From the NCBI GenBank assembly GCA_016124515.1, contig WGNN01000141.1, forward strand, positions 1-50,111: a stretch of DNA of 50,111 nucleotides, given 5' to 3'. The notes beneath the pieces were generated by a model that saw only the letters and a program-made list of their open reading frames with translations, searched no databases and was not told where the DNA came from. Source of the stretch: a bacterium. GTDB taxonomy: Bacteria > Bacteroidota > Bacteroidia > CAILMK01 > JACPUW01. Positions 1 to 9,189 of the stretch are shown one piece after another (positions within the stretch are counted from its first letter, which is position 1; every line of letters begins with the position of its first letter). The position numbers and the translations under genes were made by a program.

Positions 1-1
1 A

Positions 2-400
2 GAAACACCTGATAAAAGCATGTTGCTAACAGATGAAGATTACAAAAAATACTACAGCGAAGCCGAGCGTTTGCTGAAAAAAGCACAAGAACTTGATCCA
101 AAAGAAACCACCAATTACACCCAATTGGGAAGCTTGTACTTGTCAGAAGGTTTGGTTTCGTACAACGCCAACCAACGTTTGACCACTTCAAAAGCCGATA
201 TGGCCAAAGGAAAAGTGCTTACTGAAAAGTACAAAGCTGCTTTCGCCAAGTCGCAGAAGGAATACGAAGCGGCACTCAATGCTGATCCAAACGACCGTAT
301 TGCATTGGAATACTTGTCAAAAATCCACATTTGGAGCGGCGATTTGGCAAAAAGTATTGAATACAAAAACCGTTTGAAAGAGCTGGACAGCGGAAACTAA
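2..400 (+). CDS. TPR-repeat protein, C-terminal part (partial)
   Basis: The reading frame is open from the first bases of the window, so this is the 3' end of a longer gene and not a gene starting at the ATG at position 20. The visible 132 residues contain helical TPR-like segments: an AERLLKKAQELDP repeat near the start and a YEAALNADPNDRIALEYL repeat near the end, both with the usual alanine, tyrosine and proline spacing. TPR proteins act as protein-binding scaffolds; the partner and the rest of the protein lie outside the window. A strong terminator follows about 30 bases after the stop, so this is the last gene of its transcript. Confidence 0.8.
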   Translation, partial: ETPDKSMLLTDEDYKKYYSEAERLLKKAQELDPKETTNYTQLGSLYLSEGLVSYNANQRLTTSKADMAKGKVLTEKYKAAFAKSQKEYEAALNADPNDRIALEYLSKIHIWSGDLAKSIEYKNRLKELDSGN

Positions 401-430
401 GACAGAATTCAATCTTAATATTTACAATGG

Positions 431-457
431 AAGCGGGTCAGCAGTGGCCCGCTTTTT
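431..457 (+). terminator. Rho-independent terminator after the TPR gene
   Basis: A 10-bp stem (431-440 with 445-454, one G-U pair) has a 4-base loop GCAG and runs into a T tract. It lies 30 bases after the stop codon of the TPR gene. Confidence 0.85.
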
Positions 458-689
458 TATTGCCCCAAAAATTGAATAGGTGGATCAACTTGATTTGGTG
501 GTTCAAAATTCAGAGCAATTTTCCTTAAAGCCAATGAAGACCGATTGAGATTTTTGTTGTAGTTCAATCGTCACAGGGATTTTACAGACCAACGATGCCG
601 CGGTCTGAAATTGAATAAGAGAAATTGAATTGCTCAATTGGTGTTGGAGGTTATTGATGAATCACTTTAACAAACATGATTCAATCAAG

Positions 690-720
690 CCAGTCATTGC
701 GGACTTGATCCGCAATCTGT
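690..720. repeat. Short dispersed palindrome
   Basis: A perfect 8-bp inverted repeat (ATTGCGGA at 696-703, TCCGCAAT at 709-716) surrounds a CTTGA loop. There is no T tract, so it is not a classic terminator. From memory, near-identical CATTGCGG...CCGCAATCT palindromes are dispersed in intergenic regions of many bacterial genomes. Only one copy is in this window. Confidence 0.55.
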
Positions 721-814
721 TGAATTGAAAAACCAGACTTTAAGACATCCTTCAAAAGATAAAATTAAAGATTTGGTACAGGCTAAATCATATTACCCAA
801 AACGCTATAAGACT

Positions 815-958
815 TAAGGCGGGGTACAATCAGAAATACTCTATTCAACATAAAGCAAGGTACATTTAGAAAAATTCTATTCAACATAAAGGCGGGGTAC
901 ATTCAGAAAACTCTATTCAGCCTAAAGCAGGGTACATTTAGAAAAACTCTATTTAACA
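815..958. repeat. Four tandem copies of a 36-bp repeat
   Basis: Four head-to-tail units of exactly 36 bp start at 815, 851, 887 and 923. Each has the pattern TAAaGCrgGGTACA, then TyAGAAAA, then CTATTyAaCA. Copies differ by a few substitutions, and units 1 and 3 resemble each other (GGCGGGGTAC), as do units 2 and 4 (GCArGGTACATTTAG). There are no spacers between units, so this is not a CRISPR array. Apart from this array, the palindrome at 690-720 and the terminator, I see nothing in the gene-free stretch 401-1034. Confidence 0.85.
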
Positions 959-1034
959 TAATGTAAATTATCTAACAAAAGGAGCTGCGCAAAAACGACG
1001 GCCTAGAATCAGATAAAATACAACTTAGACAGGT

Positions 1035-1781
1035 TTAAAGCAACTCAAAAACCAACACACAGGCATTGTGGGTAAAATGCAACAAAACCCCATACCAAAT
1101 GGTATGGTAGCGCAAACGCAAATAGCCGAGCAGCAAACCAAACGGCAACAACCAATAGGCCGATAAAAAGGAGAAATGAACCAAGGCAAAAAATGCAGAT
1201 GAAATCAAAACCGTGGCAAACGGACTTACAAGTTTTTGAAGCGCATTGAACAAAAAACCACGAAATGCCATCTCCTCAAAAATAGCAGGCATTACTGCCG
1301 AAAAAAGCATAGCATACAACACCGGATGCGTGGTTTCTTCGTACTCAAGCAAAATACCTTCGGAGTACTGTCCCAAAAGAATACCCAAATAAGAATTACT
1401 GAAATTCACCAGAATAGCTGTTCCCATGCCAATAAATACCATATTGAACAACAAACCAAGCTTTAGTTTGGCGGGATTTACCAGACGCAAGGTTTCTTTT
1501 ATCAATACCACAAAATATATGAGGTCAACACCATGCACGGCAATTTCAAAACCCAAACGCGTGCTTGTTGACCACAGCAATGCGTATTTGGCGTAAACCG
1601 CCAGAAAAACTACCATCAAGGTCAGATAGCTTCCACCAATCCAAAAAGCCCGAATCTCGTCGGTACCAAACTCTTCAAATGGCACCATTCTACCACATGA
1701 AGGACAAAATTTACTTTCATTGCGCAAAACCGTGTCGCAGTCCACGCAATGTCTTATTTGATTTGTATAAATGTTGTTCAT
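1035..1781 (-). CDS. CPBP-family intramembrane metalloprotease with N-terminal zinc ribbon
   Basis: A 248-residue polytopic membrane protein. Residues 12-29 form a zinc ribbon (C12, C15, C26, C29). Membrane segments follow from about residue 48. The CPBP (CAAX protease / Abi) signature is complete: EEMAFR at 169-174, the second-motif histidine H202, and HxxxN at 235-239. Family members are glutamate/histidine metal-dependent proteases in the membrane; in bacteria many have no known substrate, and some act in bacteriocin self-protection. The ATG overlaps the TGA of the upstream gene (ATGA), so the two are translationally coupled. That neighbour also has a zinc ribbon and membrane segments, suggesting the proteins work together. 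The activity call is firm; the substrate is unknown. Confidence 0.85.
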   Translation of the reverse strand: MNNIYTNQIRHCVDCDTVLRNESKFCPSCGRMVPFEEFGTDEIRAFWIGGSYLTLMVVFLAVYAKYALLWSTSTRLGFEIAVHGVDLIYFVVLIKETLRLVNPAKLKLGLLFNMVFIGMGTAILVNFSNSYLGILLGQYSEGILLEYEETTHPVLYAMLFSAVMPAIFEEMAFRGFLFNALQKLVSPFATVLISSAFFALVHFSFLSAYWLLPFGLLLGYLRLRYHTIWYGVLLHFTHNACVLVFELL

Positions 1782-2329
1782 ACGCCTACAGCCTCCATAT
1801 TTTTACGCGAAATCATCCGGGCGTTTGCCACACCTCTTATAAGTGCCGAAACGATAACTACTTTGAAAACAATGCCCCTCACAATGGTTTCAGGAAAAGT
1901 GATGCCTGAATAAATTTGGGTGAGCATATAGATAACCAAACCACTCAAAATAGCTGCAAACGGCTTTTTGTAAGACCAACGAGCCAAAGCCACATAACAT
2001 GCCGCAATGATTAATAAGCTTATGAGCATGCCATAGTCGCTGAACATACCAAAATTGGTGAAAGCGCCCACCACGTTGAATCCGGCTACTATAAAAAGTA
2101 CATTTCGGCCAACACGCACCTGTTTTTGTATAGAACCTTTCAAGTCTTCCTTCTTTTCGCTGCGCCATTTGTAGCGCTTCAGGTCCATTTCATCACCGGT
2201 AGTCGGATATCCACATACATCGCAAAATCGAGCGTTTTCGATAAGCTCCGTTCCGCAATTTTGGCAAGATGCAGCATTTGAATGCCTTATTTCTTCCCAA
2301 TTTTCAAATGTTGGATCAACTTGATTCAT
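1778..2329 (-). CDS. Zinc-ribbon membrane protein of unknown function
   Basis: A 183-residue protein with an N-terminal zinc ribbon (CQNC and CDVC pairs, roughly residues 22-40), a charged linker, and about four hydrophobic segments from residue 73 onward. I do not recognise a catalytic motif. The zinc ribbon resembles that of the CPBP protease encoded directly downstream, and the two genes overlap by four bases, so a partner, regulatory or substrate role toward the protease is a reasonable inference. The ATG at 2329 is well placed 20 residues before the ribbon. About 258 bp separates this start from the next gene and should hold the promoter for the pair. Confidence 0.75.
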   Translation of the reverse strand: MNQVDPTFENWEEIRHSNAASCQNCGTELIENARFCDVCGYPTTGDEMDLKRYKWRSEKKEDLKGSIQKQVRVGRNVLFIVAGFNVVGAFTNFGMFSDYGMLISLLIIAACYVALARWSYKKPFAAILSGLVIYMLTQIYSGITFPETIVRGIVFKVVIVSALIRGVANARMISRKNMEAVGV

Positions 2330-2530
2330 AGAAAAGCCAATAACTACTTGTTGCCAAAAATAGCGCGTTCAAGTGATAATTGACTTTGTGAGGTGGTTTT
2401 ACTATCCGGTTTTTCCATGCCAAACGTATCGCTGCCAATTTTCATTTATAAACAGCCTACAAGTTTATTAGAGAAATTTGATTCTGCTAATCAGGGAAAC
2501 TAATGAAAGTTTTGGTATAAGTCATTACAA

Positions 2531-2571
2531 AAAAAGGGTTATAGCCATATTCAATGGCTATAACCCTTTTT
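2531..2571 (-). terminator. Strong hairpin terminator of the PLP-enzyme gene
   Basis: An 18-bp perfect inverted repeat (2531-2548 with 2554-2571) with a 5-base loop is flanked by A and T tracts. It sits 17 bases after the stop of the minus-strand gene at 2588-3844. Its symmetry would let it work in both directions. Confidence 0.9.
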
Positions 2572-2587
2572 GGTTTATTTAGATTTT

Positions 2588-3844
2588 CTATAACTTTTCC
2601 AGTGCCTGTTCTATGTCCCAAATCAGGTCGTCGGGGTGTTCTACGCCCACAGAAAAGCGAACCATATTCGGGGTTAAACCCAAGCGGTCCTTGTCTTCTT
2701 CGGCTACTCCGGCATGTGTCATGCTGTATGGATGTTCGGCCAAACTTTCGGTACTACCCAAACTTACGGCCAAGTGCGCCAGCTTCAGGCTGTTGAGAAA
2801 AGCGAAAGCCGCTTTTTCGCCACCTATCACATCAAAACTTACCATAGCGCCCGATGAGCTATACTGCTTTTTGAAAATGCGGTATTGTTCCGGATTTTCA
2901 CTTTCGCTAAGCAAACCCAGGTAATATACTTTGCTCACTTTTGGGTGTTTTTCCAAATATTCTGCAATGAGTTTGGCTGAATTTGCTTGTCGTTCCATGC
3001 GGATTTTCAAGGTTTCGAGGCTGCGCATAAGCAACCAACCGGTCCACGGACCCGCCATTGAACCCAAATATGTTCGCAGTTTTTTTACGCGTCCTACCAG
3101 TGCTTTTGAGCCCAACACCGCGCCGGCAATTACATCAGAATGACCACCAATGTATTTGGTAGCAGAATAAATAACCAAGTCGGCACCGTGGCTGAGCGGT
3201 TGCGACCAAAGCGGCCCCATATAAGTATTGTCAACCGCCAAATAAACCGGACGTTCATCGGTTGAAAGTTCTTTGGCCAATTGGGCAGTCGCTTCTATGT
3301 CAAACAAGGCATTGGTTGGGTTGGCAGGCGTTTCCAGGTAAAAAAGCGCCACTCTGTCAAGTAAACCTGCTTTTTGCAGACGCTCTTTTACCGCGCCGTA
3401 CTCCTCTCCCTCGTGCATTTCAAATGCGGTAACTTTATATTTTTCAAGCACATGCTTAATAAAATGATCGGTTCCGCCATACACAGGACTTGAGTGAACA
3501 ATCACATCGCCCGGTGCCAAAAACTCCAACAAAAGGGTTGAAATAGCGCTCATACCGCTTTCAAAAACTGCCGCATCTTCCGCGCCATCCCAAAGGGTCA
3601 ATCGGTTTTCTAAAATCTCCAAGTCAGGATTATTTATCCTGCTGTATATCAGCCCCATGTGTTCACCTTCTCCCAATTTTCGGGTGCCTTTGGCTACTTC
3701 AAAAAAAGCCTTTCCTTCTTCGGCGTTTTTAAAAGCAAAAGTTGATGTTTGAAATATGGGACATTTTACAGCTCCTTCAGATAAGTGTGGATCATAACCA
3801 TAGCTCATCATGAGGGTTTCCGGGGCAAATTTCTTTTCGCTCAT
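2588..3844 (-). CDS. Cystathionine gamma-synthase / methionine gamma-lyase family PLP enzyme
   Basis: A 418-residue cytoplasmic PLP enzyme of the Cys/Met metabolism family. The cofactor lysine is K230 in YSATKYIGGHSD, the cofactor aspartate is D205, YSR at 67-69 is the phosphate-contacting motif from the neighbouring subunit, and ETPANP (171-176) is the family signature. Members catalyse gamma- or beta-elimination or replacement on sulfur amino acids: cystathionine synthase or lyase, methionine gamma-lyase, homocysteine synthase. An insertion around residues 50-65 (KGTRKLGEGEHMG) is unlike the shortest family members. The sequence does not settle which reaction it performs. It is transcribed alone, ending at a strong hairpin, with about 146 bp before the next upstream gene's stop. 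Confidence 0.88.
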   Translation of the reverse strand: MSEKKFAPETLMMSYGYDPHLSEGAVKCPIFQTSTFAFKNAEEGKAFFEVAKGTRKLGEGEHMGLIYSRINNPDLEILENRLTLWDGAEDAAVFESGMSAISTLLLEFLAPGDVIVHSSPVYGGTDHFIKHVLEKYKVTAFEMHEGEEYGAVKERLQKAGLLDRVALFYLETPANPTNALFDIEATAQLAKELSTDERPVYLAVDNTYMGPLWSQPLSHGADLVIYSATKYIGGHSDVIAGAVLGSKALVGRVKKLRTYLGSMAGPWTGWLLMRSLETLKIRMERQANSAKLIAEYLEKHPKVSKVYYLGLLSESENPEQYRIFKKQYSSSGAMVSFDVIGGEKAAFAFLNSLKLAHLAVSLGSTESLAEHPYSMTHAGVAEEDKDRLGLTPNMVRFSVGVEHPDDLIWDIEQALEKL

Positions 3845-3990
3845 AGTGGTTTGTTTGCCGCGAAGGTTACTTATTAATCATAAACAAAAGGTGACTTTGG
3901 TTTCTTTATACATTCTTGGCTACGAAGCGTATGCAAGCCCACAACTTTGAGTTTTTCACAACTCGTTGATATACAAGTTATATTATTAAA

Positions 3991-6972
3991 CTATTCCACT
4001 ACCAAGAGTTGTACCAAGCCCTCTTTGTTTTTGAGCATGTATATTCCTTGCCTGTAGCCACCAATGCTCATTTTATTTGAATTTACCACCTGTTGTACCA
4101 AGCCGCCTTGCATATTGTAAATGCTGTAATCACCTGTTTCGGTAAAATTCAGTTCCTGCCCATTCCGCACCGGATTTGGCCAACAAGTAATTGCCCCGCC
4201 TGCCAATGATGTGGTTGCCGGCAGAGCTACCATCTTTGAATAGCTGTATATTCCATCAAAATCTACTTGCCTCAGTCGGTAATAAATCATGTCGGGCTTC
4301 AGCAACTCAACAAGACTTCCCGCTTTGTCATCCGTAAAATTGTAGTTGCTGCTTTTCAGTTGGGTCCCACTGCCTGCCACTATGGCTATTTGTTGCCAGT
4401 CTAAATTGCCCGCAGCATAGCCAAAGCTCAAAGCCCGTTCTACATCAAAGTGGTCGTTGTTGAGCTCAGTTGCTGTGGTCCAGGTAAGTAGGGCAGCTTC
4501 CCTCCTTTCGTTCCACGCTACATTAATATGTGAAAACGAAACCGGCAAAACAGACAAGCCGCTTCCATCCAAAACCACCGGTCTTATCCTGAAATCGAAA
4601 CCTGATTGTTGGTACCAACTGCCGCTGCTATAAACATAAGATCGGTTGTCAACCGAATTGTTTTCAGCCAAAAGGCTCCAGCTATCAGCGCTTTGCGCCA
4701 AGGTAATGACCACATAATACGTACTGCTTGCCGACAAACTTATACTGCTGCTATTGAGCGCCTGCTGCCAGGTATAGCTGAGTGCTTTGTTGTAGTCATA
4801 ATAAAAACTACTGCCAATTTGCGTTCCGGGTACACCTGAGTTGTCGTCTAAAATGGCAAATTCAATATTGCCGGTAAGTGTATTTGAAGAACTACCGGTG
4901 TGAAACAAAACGCTGCTCAGAGTGCCGCTACCACCGGTTTCAAATTTGAGCGCCACTTTGTTGCTTCCACTAAGGGCTACTGAGGTTGAAGCCAGCCAAT
5001 CGTCGTAGGCGATAATTTGACGACTCGGGCTTGCCGATGAATTGATGGCCTTTACCATAGCGCTAAACACATCAAGCTTGCCGTAGCCCCAGGTGTTGTT
5101 GGGCACCGATCCTGTGTAAGCATCTGTGAAACAAGAACCTGTGAGCAAATCTTTTATTTGGCTAGCCGACAAACTGCTGTTGTATTGAAGCAACAAGGCG
5201 GCTGCACCTGCCACTGCCGGCGACGCCATACTTGTACCTTGATTCAGATAGTGTTTTTGTCCGGGTTGTATCCGTTTTGTGCCTGCCGTTGAATTGGAAT
5301 TCCATGTAGAACTGACGCCCTGCCCGGGTGCGGTCAAGTTGGGTTTGGTATTGCCATACCTGTCGGGTCCCGAGCTGCTGAATGAAGAAATATTGTCTGA
5401 CAAATCGGTGCCTGAGTAAGAGTAAGCACTGCCTGAATAGTTTTGCCAGCGCCATTTGTGCACATAAGAACCCACCGCAATGGCCGAAGATGCACTTGCC
5501 GGGGATGATACAATGTAGCTATTGTCGCCCGAGGCCAAACTACCCACGGTAGCGGCATAGAGCCATGCATGGTAAATTGATGACCTGCTATATGGTGGAT
5601 TGGCATTTACATTATTCAGGGTAATGGTATAAGTGCCCGTGGCCGGCGGATTGGTTGACACATAATCGAAAATGGTGAAATTGATATATCGATCGCCATT
5701 TGATGATGATACGGCATTGTCTATAATAACAGCACCATCAGAGGCGGTATTTACACCCGTGCTGCCGCCTACCGTTACCGATGTTACGCTGCCATTTGGC
5801 CCTGTTACCGATGCTGTTACACTATCGGCATTTCTTAGCCAAAGTGTTATTTCAAAATAATCGTTGCTAGCGCCGCTGTTGGCGGTATAGCTGGGCACGG
5901 TTACATCAAAAGTGGTGCTGCCGCCTTCGGCAATAGTGCCGCTGATGTGCAGGTTTGAAGCGCCTTCATTTCCGGCTGCGCAAACCACTACTTTGCCCGT
6001 TCCTGTAAAAGAATTGACCGCCTGCGCCAGTAATGAAGTTCCGTCGTGCGGGCAATAATCGGAGCCCAAACTCATGTTGACCACTATCGGTTTTCCGGCA
6101 TCGTCTGCTTTTTTGCTCAAATAGCTCAAGGCGTCAATAATTCCCGCATCGGAAAAATCGGTATTCACAAACAAAATATCAGCCGATGGTGCCATGCCAA
6201 TGTGCTGCGCCGACGAAAGCGAATTGCCATTACCTGCCGCGGTGCCCAATACATGGCTGCCGTGGTTGCTTGTGCTCGCATTTCTTATACTTCCTGAACT
6301 GCTTGCCAATTCCGCATCTATTTCTGACTGCAAATATTCCACACCAGAATTGCAGCAACTCATCAAAGTGGCGTCGTTGTCGTAAGGTGTTTTTTCGCTT
6401 CCCGTTACGGTTAAGGTTTGGTCCCAAAGCGAAAGTATCCTGCTTGAAGTGCTGCTGCTCGTGCTGATAAAGTCTCCATGTTGCCAATCGACACCGGCAT
6501 CAACAACGGCCACTATGGTACCGCTTCCGTCAAAAACTGTGTTGGCCAAACCGCCCGCTTGCAACAAGGCTGCTCCCGAAGTGGCGCGGGTAAAATCATT
6601 GAGCAGGTTGATTTTAATTGGGGCTTCTATGTAGGTGATGTCCTCTTGTTGTGCAAGAAAATCGATTTGATCCGCACTTAGCCAAGCAGTGGCAAATGTG
6701 GGCCAAACGGAGCCAAAATGGAAGTGGTAACGCACTGCCAAACCGCCGGCATTGGTTGAAATAACTTTTACATGGTAGTACTTGGTACCATCAATTTCAA
6801 CCGAAGTACTGTCAACTATGGTTGGAGCAAAGGCCACATTTTCAGGCAGTACCAATGACCATAAGGCGGGATCAATTTTGCGCAAATAACTACCGGCAAG
6901 TAGTTGTTGACTGCTCAGTTTTGACACAAAGAACAGTGCAAAAATTACGAGACATATCCGGATTAATTTCAA
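3991..6972 (-). CDS. Secreted subtilisin-like serine protease (S8) with T9SS sorting domain
   Basis: A 993-residue protein with a signal peptide (about residues 1-22). The subtilisin triad is visible: D158 in VVDAGVDW, H237 in NHGSHVLG, S581 in GTSMASPAVAG, with the oxyanion asparagine N335 in AAGNEG. An insertion of about 140 residues rich in S, T, G and N (roughly 345-490) splits the catalytic domain and looks like a beta-sandwich. After the protease, about 300 residues of beta-rich sequence end in a type A T9SS sorting domain (CWPNP, then YNMQG and GIYMLK). It should be exported by Sec and then by the type IX system to the surface. The initiator is TTG at 6972; no ATG is available before the signal peptide. 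The triad is intact, so it is probably active. Confidence 0.93.
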   Translation of the reverse strand: MKLIRICLVIFALFFVSKLSSQQLLAGSYLRKIDPALWSLVLPENVAFAPTIVDSTSVEIDGTKYYHVKVISTNAGGLAVRYHFHFGSVWPTFATAWLSADQIDFLAQQEDITYIEAPIKINLLNDFTRATSGAALLQAGGLANTVFDGSGTIVAVVDAGVDWQHGDFISTSSSTSSRILSLWDQTLTVTGSEKTPYDNDATLMSCCNSGVEYLQSEIDAELASSSGSIRNASTSNHGSHVLGTAAGNGNSLSSAQHIGMAPSADILFVNTDFSDAGIIDALSYLSKKADDAGKPIVVNMSLGSDYCPHDGTSLLAQAVNSFTGTGKVVVCAAGNEGASNLHISGTIAEGGSTTFDVTVPSYTANSGASNDYFEITLWLRNADSVTASVTGPNGSVTSVTVGGSTGVNTASDGAVIIDNAVSSSNGDRYINFTIFDYVSTNPPATGTYTITLNNVNANPPYSRSSIYHAWLYAATVGSLASGDNSYIVSSPASASSAIAVGSYVHKWRWQNYSGSAYSYSGTDLSDNISSFSSSGPDRYGNTKPNLTAPGQGVSSTWNSNSTAGTKRIQPGQKHYLNQGTSMASPAVAGAAALLLQYNSSLSASQIKDLLTGSCFTDAYTGSVPNNTWGYGKLDVFSAMVKAINSSASPSRQIIAYDDWLASTSVALSGSNKVALKFETGGSGTLSSVLFHTGSSSNTLTGNIEFAILDDNSGVPGTQIGSSFYYDYNKALSYTWQQALNSSSISLSASSTYYVVITLAQSADSWSLLAENNSVDNRSYVYSSGSWYQQSGFDFRIRPVVLDGSGLSVLPVSFSHINVAWNERREAALLTWTTATELNNDHFDVERALSFGYAAGNLDWQQIAIVAGSGTQLKSSNYNFTDDKAGSLVELLKPDMIYYRLRQVDFDGIYSYSKMVALPATTSLAGGAITCWPNPVRNGQELNFTETGDYSIYNMQGGLVQQVVNSNKMSIGGYRQGIYMLKNKEGLVQLLVVE

Positions 6973-7024
6973 TTGGCAAAATTCAATTCTGATCAGGCAA
7001 TTAGCTCATAATGAGCCTTTAGCA

Positions 7025-7486
7025 CTACTCAGCGTAACTGTGCATGGCTTTTCGCCAAAAGGGGAACAGAATGGCGGTGTCTTGCGGCGTTAAAAGTGCT
7101 TCGTCGTGCCACACCACATAGCCGCGCAAGGGCATTTCGCCTTTGGCCACTTCTTCCAGACATTCTTCAAGTTTGTGGTGTCTTCTGCTGTTGGTATAGG
7201 TGCCCCACTCTGAAAAGTTCATTTCATGGCGACCTTCGTTAATATGGTTTTTGATAATCCATGAAACCGGCGCCACATTGGTGTACCAAGGGTATTTGGT
7301 TTCGTTTGAATGACAATCGTAGCAGGCACGTTGCATGATGTCAGCCACTTCGGCGGGTGGATTTTCAACTACGGTAAACTGATTTTCAACCACGGTGTCA
7401 GGATTTGTTTTGTCAATTCTAAAAAACTGAATAACAATTAGTAATCCCAATAAGCTTAAAGCTATTATTTTAAATTTCTTTTTCAT
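7025..7486 (-). CDS. Haem-binding-domain protein (c-type CxxCH), membrane anchored
   Basis: With the ATG at 7486 the protein has 153 residues: a short N-terminal hydrophobic anchor (MKKKF start), then a CYDCH motif (C55, C58, H59) and the sequence NETKYPWYTNVAPVSW, which is characteristic of the small haem_bd family in Bacteroidota. These are periplasmic proteins with one covalently bound haem c, presumed to carry electrons; precise roles are mostly unknown. An in-frame TTG at 7501 could extend the protein by five residues, but the ATG after it gives a normal signal sequence. The upstream gene stops at 7498, so the pair is probably co-transcribed. Confidence 0.85.
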   Translation of the reverse strand: MKKKFKIIALSLLGLLIVIQFFRIDKTNPDTVVENQFTVVENPPAEVADIMQRACYDCHSNETKYPWYTNVAPVSWIIKNHINEGRHEMNFSEWGTYTNSRRHHKLEECLEEVAKGEMPLRGYVVWHDEALLTPQDTAILFPFWRKAMHSYAE

Positions 7487-7497
7487 TGAATTGCTTT

Positions 7498-8232
7498 TCA
7501 ATCATTAAAATTATAACAAATACCTAATCCGAGGTAAGCACCGTTGTAATAAATTTTGCCTGTGGGTCTTTCTTCTTGTGCCGGGTGGTGGTCCCAATAA
7601 TTTATCACCAATTTTTGTCGGTTGAGTATTAATGCGTTGAGCGAAATATCGAAGCCACTCCAACTGCCTTTGGTTATCGACTTGCCAAACGAAATGCCAA
7701 TACCGTGTTGCACGCCCGCATATTCGGTAAGGTCGCGCTCTAAATAAAGGTAGCCAACATTTGAAAATGAGGTTTTTATATCGCTGTATTCCGCTGTGTA
7801 TTTTGAAAGGGTATTCACGTGGATATTGGCCGAAACACCGAGAAAAATATCGTGCTTGAGTCGCCTTTTCATTTCCATTGAAAGTGCAAAATAAGGCATC
7901 ATAAACACGGTTTTGTTGAAGTATTCTCTTTTGGTATCACCCGCCAAGCCAAACTTAAAAGGCTGGTAACCAAGTCCTAAACTTGTGTTTACAGCCCACT
8001 TGCTTCCCACAAGGTATTGGTAGCCAACAAAGATATTTCCTACGGTTGTTATTGGGGCGGTTAACGCGTTGTCGCCACTTACCCGGCCCATGTTTTTACC
8101 TAGAACCACAGAAATATTGAAGGTTCCGGTAACGATGGCATTCGAGTCGATGGGCGATAGATCCTGTGCCTGTACGCCTATACCTGCAAACCCCATTAAC
8201 ACCACACAAAAAAATGCTCTTAAATTCACCAT
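7498..8232 (-). CDS. Predicted outer-membrane beta-barrel protein, unknown function
   Basis: A 244-residue protein with a clear signal peptide (MVNLRAFFCVVLMGF to VQAQ, about residues 1-23). The remainder alternates polar and hydrophobic residues with many aromatic positions (for example FVGYQYLVGSKWAVNTSLGL, and a final LGLGICYNF), as expected for a small transmembrane barrel. I do not recognise a specific family. It lies directly upstream of the haem-binding-domain protein gene with about 12 bases between, suggesting one transcript. Function is not inferable from sequence. Confidence 0.7.
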   Translation of the reverse strand: MVNLRAFFCVVLMGFAGIGVQAQDLSPIDSNAIVTGTFNISVVLGKNMGRVSGDNALTAPITTVGNIFVGYQYLVGSKWAVNTSLGLGYQPFKFGLAGDTKREYFNKTVFMMPYFALSMEMKRRLKHDIFLGVSANIHVNTLSKYTAEYSDIKTSFSNVGYLYLERDLTEYAGVQHGIGISFGKSITKGSWSGFDISLNALILNRQKLVINYWDHHPAQEERPTGKIYYNGAYLGLGICYNFND

Positions 8233-8284
8233 GACGCAAAAATGAAGTTGTTTTCTTATTTCAACTCATGATATATTCCACATT

Positions 8285-8992
8285 TTACTCGTTTTGGTAG
8301 GCGTCTTTGAGTTTCTCCTTAAAAAGTTTGTGCACCTTCTCCACTTTTGGCCTTATCACATAGCTGCAATAGGGTTGGTTGCCATTGTCGTTGTAGTAGT
8401 TTTGGTGGTAATCTTCGGCTTTAGAATAGTTTTCAAGTGCTGCCACTTCGGTTACAATAGGTGCTTTCCACAAGCCCGATTCATCAGCAATTTTTCTCGA
8501 TTTCTCTGCCACTTCTTTTTGATAATCATTGCGGTAGTAGATTCCGCTGCGGTATTGCGTGCCTACATCATTGCCCTGTTTGTTGAGTTGGGTTGGATCG
8601 TGACTGAGCCAAAAGATTTCGAGCAACTCGGCCAGCGACACCACTTTTGGGTCGTAAACAATTTGTGCCACTTCGGCGTGTCCGGTTCTGCCGGTGCACA
8701 CTTCTCGGTAGCTTGGGTTTTTGAATTTTCCGTTGGCAAAACCCGACTCTACTGAAGTGACGCCTTCAATACGTTGAAAAACAGCTTCAACACACCAAAA
8801 GCAACCGGCACCCAAAGTGATGGTATCGCTTTCAGTATTCGGATTTGGTGTGGTTATTACCAATTGTTCCATGTTGTGGTTGGTTTCTTCAGTCATTTCT
8901 TTTTTCTGTTCGTGGTTAACGGTTTGTGCATTGGAGCATGCCTGCAGCAAAGTAAGCGAGGCAAGCAAGGATAAAACAACTTTTTGCATCAT
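8285..8992 (-). CDS. msrA: Peptide methionine sulfoxide reductase MsrA, lipoprotein form
   Basis: A 235-residue protein. The catalytic motif GCFWC is at residues 63-67, with C64 the nucleophile; the family sequences FANGKFKNPSYREVCTGRTG, GNDVGTQYRSGIYY and a YHQNYY stretch follow. It reduces methionine-S-sulfoxide in proteins. The N-terminus is a lipoprotein signal (LLQAC, lipidated C19) followed by a 40-residue linker, so this copy acts outside the cytoplasm, probably repairing envelope proteins. It is transcribed alone, about 50 bases upstream of the barrel gene that follows it on the minus strand. Two adjacent ATGs (8992 and 8989) are possible starts. Confidence 0.94.
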   Translation of the reverse strand: MMQKVVLSLLASLTLLQACSNAQTVNHEQKKEMTEETNHNMEQLVITTPNPNTESDTITLGAGCFWCVEAVFQRIEGVTSVESGFANGKFKNPSYREVCTGRTGHAEVAQIVYDPKVVSLAELLEIFWLSHDPTQLNKQGNDVGTQYRSGIYYRNDYQKEVAEKSRKIADESGLWKAPIVTEVAALENYSKAEDYHQNYYNDNGNQPYCSYVIRPKVEKVHKLFKEKLKDAYQNE

Positions 8993-9189
8993 TGGTTTTT
9001 TTTTGGATTTGATACAGCAGCAAACATTCTATTTGGCCATTGGTTCAAAGCCGGGTTGGCTCATCATTTCATTAACAATTTGTTGGGTACAATAGCTTGC
9101 TTGATAAGAAAAGGTGAAAATATGCACTTTTCAAAAATTGATATTTGCCAATTTTTGTGCTATTTTCGTTTGCAATCAATCGTTACGTT

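Noticed and set aside
815-958. Possible CRISPR array of 36-bp repeats
   Set aside because: The units are directly adjacent with no spacers, and no cas genes are nearby.
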